Of a stretch of DNA of 64,000 bases, positions 18,484 through 25,233 are shown piece by piece; the first letter of the stretch is position 1; each line of letters opens with the position of its first letter. Both the position numbers and the translations under genes were made by a program. The notes under the pieces are model-generated. The model was not told the DNA's origin. It did no database searches and worked only from the letters and a program-made list of their open reading frames with translations. Where the stretch lies: contig WGLR01000010.1 in assembly GCA_016125475.1 (NCBI GenBank), forward strand, positions 124,001-188,000. The letters are read 5' to 3'. Source of the DNA: Betaproteobacteria bacterium (GTDB lineage Bacteria > Pseudomonadota > Gammaproteobacteria > Burkholderiales > Ga0077523).

Positions 18484-18815
18484 GAACGGGGACGGGGTGT
18501 CGGGGCAATGAAGACTCGGGATTATGGCGGGGGCGGGGGCGGTGTGTCCACGAACCCGCCGGCGATCGACCGGTTGGACGCGACTCCCCGGCTCAGGTTC
18601 AACTCGGCGACGGCACGGGTCGCGTCGTGACACGGGCAACCCGCCGGCAGGGCGGGCTTGTCCGGCGGGGCCACTCGTGAGGCATCATCCGGCTTCCGGC
18701 CCGTCGATGTGCAAGGGGCGAGTGTGCCCTCGTCCGGGCGTGACCGGGCGACGACGGGCGACAAGAGGAACCGGATACGGGCGCGCCGCCGCCCGCGAGC
18801 AAAAGGAGAAACGAG
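18484..18815. other. Divergent intergenic region, yciB/AhpD-like gene
   Basis: These 332 bp separate divergent genes. Apart from shadow frames it holds a short GC-rich inverted repeat near 18641-18657 and the AAAGGAGA ribosome-binding site (18799-18806) of the next gene. No promoter elements are obvious. Confidence 0.4.
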
Positions 18816-19223
18816 ATGGCGATGGTGAAGCTGGTGGAGTACGAGGACGCGAGTCCCGAGGTGAAGGCGGTCTACGACGACATCATGGCAACCCGCAATA
18901 CCAAGTGGATCAACAACATCTGGAAGGCGCTCGCGTCCCATCCGCCCACCCTTGCACGCATATGGTCCCAGGTGAAGGAAGTGATGGGGCCCGGCGGGCG
19001 GCTGGATCCGCTCACGAAGGAGCTGATCTACGTCGCGGTGAGCATGACCAACAACTGTGAGTACTGCATCCGTTCCCACTCGGCGGCCGCGCGCAAGAAG
19101 GGCATGGACGACGAGATCCTCGGGGAGCTCGTCGCGATCGTCTCTCTCGCGAACCAGACCAACCGGCTCGCGATCGGCTACCAGGTGGAGGTGGACGACT
19201 TCTTCATGCGGCAGCCCGAATAG
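18816..19223 (+). CDS. Carboxymuconolactone decarboxylase family protein (AhpD-like)
   Basis: A 135-residue all-helical protein with the AhpD-type redox motif Cys81-Glu-Tyr-Cys84 and His88 (CEYCIRSH). That pattern points to a peroxidase or thiol-disulfide role rather than the PcaC decarboxylase, which lacks the CxxC. The ribosome-binding site AAAGGAGA is 9 bp before the ATG. A nitroreductase gene follows after 113 bp in the same direction. Confidence 0.85.
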   Translation: MAMVKLVEYEDASPEVKAVYDDIMATRNTKWINNIWKALASHPPTLARIWSQVKEVMGPGGRLDPLTKELIYVAVSMTNNCEYCIRSHSAAARKKGMDDEILGELVAIVSLANQTNRLAIGYQVEVDDFFMRQPE

Positions 19224-19336
19224 GGCTCGATCCGCGCGACCCGAGTGCCAGGCCGGGAAGTCGCCGCGCACTGCGGAAGGCTTCCCCGTCGGGCCGTGTG
19301 TCGGCCGACACGCGTGCCGAATCGTCAGGAGAACAG

Positions 19337-20041
19337 ATGTCCAGTGAAACCCATCCGGGAATGTCCGGGCGCGAAGCTGCCGCGCTGGACGCATTGCTGA
19401 GTGCGCGATACAGCTGCCGGGCCTACCGCCCGGAGCGCGTTTCCCGCGAACTGGTCGAGCGCGCCCTGCGCATGGCGCAGCAGACGCCCTCGTGGTGCAA
19501 CACGCAGCCCTGGCGCGTGCACGTCGCCTCGGGAGCGTCGCGGGACGCGCTGATCCGGCGCCTCCACGACACGGCGAGTGCGGAAACGCCCATTCGTCCG
19601 GATTTCCCGTTTCCGGAAGCCTACGAGGGGGTGTTCAGGGACCGTCGCAAGGTGTGTGGCGTCCAGCTCTATCAGTCGCTCGGAATCGGCCGCGAGGACA
19701 GGCAGCGCGCCCGGGAACAGTCCCTCGAGAACTTCCGTGCGTTCGGGGCGCCACACATGGCGATCGTCACGACGGAGGGGGCGCTCGGGCCCTACGGGCT
19801 CCTCGACTGCGGCCTGTACCTCATGAGCGTGATGCTCGCGTTCCGCGCTCTGGGCGTCGACTGCATCGCTCAGGCGGCGCTCGCGTCCTACCCGGACCTC
19901 GTGCGCGCCCACTTCGGACTTCCCGAAACGAGGCGCGTCGTCTGCGGCCTGTCGTTCGGTTACGCGGAACCGGAGGCCGCGATCAACGGGTACAGGACGG
20001 AGCGTGCGGGCATCGACGAGGTGATCGAATGGTCGGAGTGA
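19337..20041 (+). CDS. Nitroreductase family protein
   Basis: A FMN-dependent oxidoreductase of the nitroreductase fold, 234 residues. The N-terminal motif ARYSCRAYRPERV binds FMN phosphate, TPSWCNTQPWRV follows, and the C-terminal part has GLSFGYAEPEAAIN. ATG 19337 has AGGAGA 8 bp upstream; an earlier in-frame ATG at 19298 has none. Such enzymes reduce nitro compounds or quinones with NAD(P)H; the substrate is not predictable. Confidence 0.88.
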   Translation: MSSETHPGMSGREAAALDALLSARYSCRAYRPERVSRELVERALRMAQQTPSWCNTQPWRVHVASGASRDALIRRLHDTASAETPIRPDFPFPEAYEGVFRDRRKVCGVQLYQSLGIGREDRQRAREQSLENFRAFGAPHMAIVTTEGALGPYGLLDCGLYLMSVMLAFRALGVDCIAQAALASYPDLVRAHFGLPETRRVVCGLSFGYAEPEAAINGYRTERAGIDEVIEWSE

Positions 20042-20228
20042 GGCTGCCCGTGCCGCTGGCTCCTGCATGCGATTCGCGATCCGGACGGGCGGGCGGCGGA
20101 AGGTACCCCCGGAGACTACCCGCCCGAGAACTGCAGTGCTAATCTGACCACAGTGCGTCCAACGCTCTGTTGCGACGCGACAAAACAATACGAGTCTTCG
20201 GCGACGACGTCATTCGAGCGGGGGGATC

Positions 20229-20768
20229 ATGCGCGCAGAGCACCGGATGGTCGAGGGACGGCGAGCGTTCATGAGGCGGTCTGGCGCCGTTGCGGGCCTC
20301 GGGATGGCGGGCGCGGCAGCCTGTCTTTCCGGGGGCGGGCACGCCCGCGCGCAGGCCCCGGCCGTGCTCACGCGTGAGCAGGTCCGTACCCTTGTCCTGG
20401 TGTGCCGCGACATCTATCCGCACGATCAGATCGCGGACGCGATCTACGAGCAGGTCGTGGGTGACTTCGATGCGCGTGCGGCGGGTGACAGCGAACTCGC
20501 GCGAGTCTTCGCGGAAGGTCTGCGCGACCTCGACGTCGCAGCCCGCAGTGTCGCCGGACGGCGTTACGTGGACGTCGTGGCAGATCGCACGCGCAGCCTC
20601 GTCCTCGAGCGGTTGCAGTCCGGCGACTTCTTCCAGGTCGTTCGCGGCGGTCTCGTGAGAGGGCTGTACGGGAACCCTGCCGTCTGGAAGGCACTCGGCT
20701 ACGAAGGGCCGTCGGCACGATTCGGCGGCTATCTCACGCGCGGATTCGACGACATCGACTGGCTCTGA
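20229..20768 (+). CDS. Twin-arginine exported small subunit, gluconate 2-dehydrogenase subunit 3-like
   Basis: A 179-residue protein with a Tat-type leader: Arg11-Arg12-Ala-Phe-Met-Arg followed by a hydrophobic Gly/Ala stretch and a probable cleavage near ARA-QA at residue 41. The mature part (VCRDIYPHDQIADAIYEQVV) resembles the small 'subunit 3' that accompanies membrane-linked GMC dehydrogenases. Those subunits are thought to carry the flavoprotein across the membrane, since the GMC partner here has no signal of its own. The GMC gene follows 79 bp later. Confidence 0.7.
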   Translation: MRAEHRMVEGRRAFMRRSGAVAGLGMAGAAACLSGGGHARAQAPAVLTREQVRTLVLVCRDIYPHDQIADAIYEQVVGDFDARAAGDSELARVFAEGLRDLDVAARSVAGRRYVDVVADRTRSLVLERLQSGDFFQVVRGGLVRGLYGNPAVWKALGYEGPSARFGGYLTRGFDDIDWL

Positions 20769-20847
20769 AGGGCCTTCCGTGTCCGTGTCGCGCGTGTGAG
20801 GCGCCCCGACCCGCGCTCGGAACGAACCAACGATCCGGAGGAGAACA

Positions 20848-22419
20848 ATGGCGGCGAGGTACGCGTTCGACGACGATCACGTGGTGGTGGTCGTCGGGTC
20901 GGGGGCAGGGGGCGGAACGGTCGCGGCCGACCTCGCGCTGAAGGGCGTGGAAGTGGTGCTGCTCGAAGCGGGCCGGAGATTCGACATCGACGACTTCGAG
21001 AACGACGAGTGGGCGAGCTTCGAGAAGATTTCGTGGCTCGACGCGCGCACGACGTCGGGCTCGTGGCAGATCGCGCGGGATTTTCCGGGCCTTCCGGCGT
21101 GGATCGTCAAGGGCGTCGGCGGTTCCACGCTCCACTGGGCGGGCGCCACTCTGAGACTCCAGCCACACGAGTTCAAGGCTCGTACCGTGTACGGCGGGAT
21201 TGCGGGGACCAGCCTGCTCGACTGGCCCATCTCGCTCGAGGAACTCGCGCCCTACTACGACCGGGCGGAGTTCCGGATGGGAACGACGGGTACGAACGGC
21301 ATTCCGCGGCTCCCGGGCAACAACAACTACAAGGTGTTCGCGGCGGGCGCCGCGAGGGTCGGATACCGCCGCGTCCACACCGGCAACATGTCCATCAACT
21401 CGCGTCCGCGGGACGGCAGGGCCTCGTGCCGGCAGATCGGCTTCTGCTTCCAGGGCTGCAAGTCCGGAGCGAAGTGGTCGACGTTCAACGAGGCCATTCC
21501 CCGCGGTGAAGCCTCGGGGAAGCTGGAGGTCAGGGCCGAAAGCCAGGTGCTCAGGATCCTGCACGACGACAGCGGGAAGGCGACCGGGGTCGAATACGTC
21601 GATCACGGCGGCAACATCCGGTTCCAGAAGGCGCGGGTCGCCTGCGTCGCGGGCAACTCGATCGAATCTCCGCGTCTGCTTCTCAATTCGGCATCGGGCC
21701 GATTCCCCGACGGTCTCGCGAATTCCTCGGGACAGGTCGGCCGAAACTACATGCGGCACACGACCGGGGCCGTATTCGGCGTGTTCGACCGGCCGGTCCA
21801 CATGTATCGGGGCGCGACGATGGCGGGCATCATCGAGGACGAGTCACGTCTCGACACGAAGAGGGGATTCGCGGGCGGCTACGAACTCGAAACGCTCTCG
21901 CTCGGGCTGCCGTTCCTGGCCGCGTTCCTGGGCCCCGGGCAGTGGGGCCGCGATTTCACGTGGGTGCTCGACCGCTACGCGAACATGGCCGGCCTGTGGA
22001 TCGTCGGCGAGGACATGCCGCGAGAGTCCAATCGCGTCACGCTGAATCCCGACGTGAAGGACCGGTACGGACTGCCCGTCGCGAACGTGCACGTCGACGA
22101 CCACCCGAACGACATCGCGATGCGCGCGCACGCCCATGACCGAGGGACCGCGATCTACGACGCCGTCGGGGCACTCGCGACACTTCGAACGCCACCGTTC
22201 CCCTCCACGCACAACCTCGGCACGAACCGCATGAGCGAGAAGCCGCGCGACGGCGTCGTGAACCGCTGGGGTCAGACGCACGACATCCCCAATCTCTTCG
22301 TATCCGACGGCAGCCAGTTCACGACCGGCGGCGCCGAGAATCCCACCCTGACCATCGTCGCGCTCGCCATGCGTCAGGCGGACTACATCGCGCGCGAACT
22401 CTCGGCGGGCAATCTCTGA
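20848..22419 (+). CDS. GMC family FAD-dependent dehydrogenase
   Basis: This is the large flavoprotein of a periplasmic-type alcohol/sugar dehydrogenase, 523 residues. The dinucleotide fold GSGAGGG is near residue 17 and EAG follows the second strand. GVGGSTLHWAG fits the GMC loop, and the C-terminus carries THNLGTNRMS and NPTLTIVALAMRQAD, the family's flavin/catalytic region. GGAGGAGAA lies just before the ATG. With the Tat-exported small subunit upstream it probably acts in the periplasm and passes electrons to a cytochrome. The substrate is unknown. Confidence 0.88.
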   Translation: MAARYAFDDDHVVVVVGSGAGGGTVAADLALKGVEVVLLEAGRRFDIDDFENDEWASFEKISWLDARTTSGSWQIARDFPGLPAWIVKGVGGSTLHWAGATLRLQPHEFKARTVYGGIAGTSLLDWPISLEELAPYYDRAEFRMGTTGTNGIPRLPGNNNYKVFAAGAARVGYRRVHTGNMSINSRPRDGRASCRQIGFCFQGCKSGAKWSTFNEAIPRGEASGKLEVRAESQVLRILHDDSGKATGVEYVDHGGNIRFQKARVACVAGNSIESPRLLLNSASGRFPDGLANSSGQVGRNYMRHTTGAVFGVFDRPVHMYRGATMAGIIEDESRLDTKRGFAGGYELETLSLGLPFLAAFLGPGQWGRDFTWVLDRYANMAGLWIVGEDMPRESNRVTLNPDVKDRYGLPVANVHVDDHPNDIAMRAHAHDRGTAIYDAVGALATLRTPPFPSTHNLGTNRMSEKPRDGVVNRWGQTHDIPNLFVSDGSQFTTGGAENPTLTIVALAMRQADYIARELSAGNL

Positions 22420-22737
22420 CCGGTGTGCGGCAGCCGGACTTCGATGCGACGAGACTGCCGCTGACGGCTCCCGCGCACCGCGCCCGAGGCCGATGCAATA
22501 CCCGACCCCTCCTTTCGTCGTGCGTGCAGACAGGGCGTCGGTGCGCGGAGTCTTACTGGTCGCTTGCAAAACCGCTTTCCCCGCTTGCTGCAGACTTACA
22601 TTTCCGGCAATACGGTCGTGGCTTGACTTGCGTCAACTGAACGAGCTGGTGCGACCGTAGTCTGGAACAAAACACGCAAACCAAGGCGTCGGCGATGCCG
22701 CGAGACCATGCCAACCGGAAAACGGAGGATCTGGATC
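22420..22737. other. Regulatory gap before the heme-barrel gene
   Basis: These 318 bp hold no gene. The proximal half is unremarkable. The distal half is AT-richer and carries the FNR-type box and -10 listed separately, plus the AACGGAGGA ribosome-binding site at 22721-22729 that decides the ATG 22738 start. Confidence 0.6.
22623..22663 (+). promoter_or_regulatory. FNR/CRP-family box with class II -10 element
   Basis: TTGAC-TTGC-GTCAA (22623-22636) is a perfect 5+5 inverted repeat with a 4-bp spacer, the architecture bound by FNR, Anr and Dnr regulators (consensus TTGAT-N4-ATCAA). A -10-like TAGTCT at 22658-22663 begins 28.5 bp from the box centre, giving a predicted start near 22671 with the box at about -41.5, the class II activating position. 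Confidence 0.65.
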
Positions 22738-24138
22738 ATGTGGACCTCGTGCGTGCGCGCGCGGATGTTGACGGCCGTGGCCGCAGTGGCGGTCGTCGCA
22801 GGAAGCGCATTCTCGACGAATGCCCTGGCAGTACCCAGTTTCGGAAGACAGACAGGCATGGCGTGCGAGGCCTGTCACACGGTGTTCCCGGAACTCACGC
22901 CGTTCGGACGACGCTTCAAGCTGAATGGTTACGTGATTGACAACATGCCGGTCGTGCAGGCGACCGACGAGCACGACAACAAGCAACTCACGCTGAATCA
23001 GATCCCGCCGTTGTCGGTGATGGTGCAGGCTTCCTACACGAAGATGAAGAAGTCGATACCCGACGACACGGCCGGGCTCGTGTCACCCGGCAACGCCCAG
23101 AATGGCGCAGCCGCACTGCCACAGCAGGCCAGCCTCTTCTACGCGGGGCGCATCGCGCCGAATCTCGGCGGATTCATCCAGCTCACGTATTCGAACGACA
23201 GCGACGGCGTGGGCATGGACAACCTCGACCTGCGTTTTGCGAAACACTTCAATCTCCTGGGTTCGGACACGACGTTCGGGCTGTCTCTCAACAACAATCC
23301 AACGGTACAGGATGTCTGGAACACGACACCCGCCTGGCAGTCTCCGTTCGACCAGCAATCGAATGCGGCGGTCGCCCCCGGAGCGAGCGCGATCGTGGAC
23401 GGCGCGCTCGGCGGGCAGGTCGCGGGTCTGTCGGCGTATCTCTGGTGGAACGACTCGGTGTACGCCGAACTCGGTGGCTACCGGAGTGCGCGGGCCGGAT
23501 CGAACGCCAGTCTGTTTCCCAAGGCGCAGGACGGATCGACGATCGACGGGCTGGCACCCTACTGGCGCCTTGCGTACGAGCACCTCTGGGACAGGCACTC
23601 GCTCTCGGTCGGTACGTTCGGCATGGAGACCAAGCTCGAGCCCGGCGGGACACTGCCGCTCAACGGCGTGACGGACCGTTACCGCGACGTCGGCGTCGAC
23701 AGCCAGTACCAGTACATCGGGGACGACAACATCGTGTCCGCTCAGGCGACGTACATCAACGAGAGGCAGACGCTCGGGGCCACCTTCGGCGTGCTCGGTG
23801 GCGCTTCCAATCTCGAGAACACCCTCAAGACCTGGCGTCTAGGAGGAAGCTACTTCTACCAGCGGGAATGGGGCGGGTCGCTCGGATATTTCTCGACCAA
23901 GGGGACCGCCGATTCCGGGTTGTACGCCCCCGGCGCGGTGACCGGCTACGGCATGAACGTTCCCGACAGCCGCGGCTGGCGCGCAGAACTCGATTTCATT
24001 CCCTGGGAGAACACGAAGTTCGCGCTGCAGTACGTGGTCTACAACAAGTTCAACGGTACGAGCACGAACTACGACGGCTCGGGGCGCAACGCCAAGGACA
24101 ACAATACCCTCTACCTGCTGGGATGGATCAACTTCTGA
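22738..24138 (+). CDS. Outer-membrane porin with N-terminal monoheme cytochrome c domain (Cyc2-like)
   Basis: A 466-residue exported protein. The signal peptide ends about ALA-31. A single c-heme site CEACH (43-47) lies in the context RQTGMACEACHTVFPEL followed by FGRRFKLNGY. The rest is rich in alternating polar/aromatic strands and ends in Phe (LLGWINF), as outer-membrane barrels do. One heme plus a barrel in one chain is the plan of Cyc2, the outer-membrane iron oxidase of Fe(II)-oxidising bacteria. Whether this one oxidises iron is not shown; related barrels occur in non-iron-oxidisers. ATG 22738 is favoured by AACGGAGGA eight bases upstream. A diheme cytochrome follows 33 bp later. Confidence 0.75.
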   Translation: MWTSCVRARMLTAVAAVAVVAGSAFSTNALAVPSFGRQTGMACEACHTVFPELTPFGRRFKLNGYVIDNMPVVQATDEHDNKQLTLNQIPPLSVMVQASYTKMKKSIPDDTAGLVSPGNAQNGAAALPQQASLFYAGRIAPNLGGFIQLTYSNDSDGVGMDNLDLRFAKHFNLLGSDTTFGLSLNNNPTVQDVWNTTPAWQSPFDQQSNAAVAPGASAIVDGALGGQVAGLSAYLWWNDSVYAELGGYRSARAGSNASLFPKAQDGSTIDGLAPYWRLAYEHLWDRHSLSVGTFGMETKLEPGGTLPLNGVTDRYRDVGVDSQYQYIGDDNIVSAQATYINERQTLGATFGVLGGASNLENTLKTWRLGGSYFYQREWGGSLGYFSTKGTADSGLYAPGAVTGYGMNVPDSRGWRAELDFIPWENTKFALQYVVYNKFNGTSTNYDGSGRNAKDNNTLYLLGWINF

Positions 24139-24171
24139 CAGACCCCGGCCAATGACTCTGGAGAACGATCG

Positions 24172-24780
24172 ATGAAAACCTTCATTGCGGCCACCGTCGG
24201 AGCGGCCCTCTGCATGGGCATCACGGCATCGAGTGTCGCTGCCAATCATGCCGAAGATCTCGCGACGCACACGTGCTCGCTGTGTCACGGACCGAAGGGG
24301 GAGAGCACCAGCCCCGCATTCCCGCGTCTGGCAGGACAGAACGCCGCCTACATCGAGGCACAGCTCAAGGCATTCAGGGAGCACACGCGGGGCGACCCGC
24401 CGGCGCAGGCGTTCATGTGGGGCATGACGGCCCTGCTGGACGACCAGACCATCCATGATCTTGCGCAGTACTACGCTGCCCAGAAGCCGGTGCCCGGGAC
24501 GGCCGGGGACCCCGCGCTCATGGCAGAGGGCAAGCAGATCTTCGAGCACGGCATTCCGGACAAGAAGATCATGGCCTGTGTGACGTGCCACCTCCCGGAC
24601 GCGCAGGGCAACGAGACGATTCCTCGCCTCGCGGGGCAGCACGCGGACTACATCGTCAAGCAGCTCGCGTACTTCAAGAGCGAGATCCGGAGGGACAACC
24701 CGACCATGCACGCGGCCATCGGGGGGAACATGACCCTCGACGAGATGCGTGCGATCGCGGCGTATGTCGAGTCCAAGTAG
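24172..24780 (+). CDS. Diheme cytochrome c4-type protein, periplasmic
   Basis: A 202-residue exported protein (signal peptide cleaved near SVAA-24) with two c-heme domains: CSLCH (35-39) and CVTCH (136-140). Each is followed by the PRLAGQ stretch typical of cytochrome c4. Candidate Met ligands are M82/M85 in the first domain and the Met in GGNMTLDEM in the second. It would carry electrons between the outer-membrane heme barrel, or the GMC dehydrogenase, and the inner-membrane chain. The stop overlaps the next gene's start region. Confidence 0.88.
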   Translation: MKTFIAATVGAALCMGITASSVAANHAEDLATHTCSLCHGPKGESTSPAFPRLAGQNAAYIEAQLKAFREHTRGDPPAQAFMWGMTALLDDQTIHDLAQYYAAQKPVPGTAGDPALMAEGKQIFEHGIPDKKIMACVTCHLPDAQGNETIPRLAGQHADYIVKQLAYFKSEIRRDNPTMHAAIGGNMTLDEMRAIAAYVESK

Positions 24781-25222
24781 GGCTTTCGCACGGGCAGCCG
24801 TCGCTGCCTCGGTGCTGCTCATCGCCGGGTCGGTCGCGCACGCGGCCGACCCGGCAGTGACCGAACTGCGTCAGCAGGTGGACGAACTCACGCGTCGAGT
24901 GGACATGCTCCAGCAGCGTGTCGATGCGCTCGCGAGCGGGGCAGGCAAGGGCACCGCGGCGTGCGGATCCGCTGCAGGCTGCGGCCCGGCCGGCTCGGGT
25001 GTCGATCTCATCGGGCTGCGCCGCGCGTGGCGCCGGGTGGAGCCGGGAAAGTCGGAGAGCGACGTGAAGTCGGCACTCGGCGCGCCGAGCAGGGAACTGC
25101 GGATCAACGGCAAGCGCGTGTGGTACTACGTCTATCCGGACGTCGGTGCAGGATCGGTCTTCTTCAACGACGACGGGCATGTGTCGAGCGCGAGATCTCC
25201 CTCGCTCGGCTGGGACAACTGA
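24764..25222 (+). CDS. Exported protein with SmpA/OmlA (BamE-like) domain and coiled coil
   Basis: About 152 residues. A signal peptide (AAVAASVLLIAGSVAHAAD) is followed by a short heptad-like coil (LRQQVDELTRRVDMLQQRVDAL), a Cys-containing Gly linker, and a C-terminal BamE-type domain (VEPGKSESDVKSALGAPSREL, WYYVYPD, VFFNDDGHV). ATG 24764 overlaps the cytochrome c4 gene by 17 bp in another frame; ATG 24749 is possible. Translational coupling suggests a shared role, perhaps assembly of the outer-membrane barrel encoded upstream. No lipobox is seen. Confidence 0.75.
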   Translation: MSSPSRAFARAAVAASVLLIAGSVAHAADPAVTELRQQVDELTRRVDMLQQRVDALASGAGKGTAACGSAAGCGPAGSGVDLIGLRRAWRRVEPGKSESDVKSALGAPSRELRINGKRVWYYVYPDVGAGSVFFNDDGHVSSARSPSLGWDN

Positions 25223-25233
25223 GCGCACACGCG

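Noticed and set aside
18816-19223. Carboxymuconolactone decarboxylase family gene considered as pcaC of the pca pathway
   Set aside because: It has the AhpD-type CxxC with His and lies about 14 kb from pcaB beside a nitroreductase, so a redox role is more likely.
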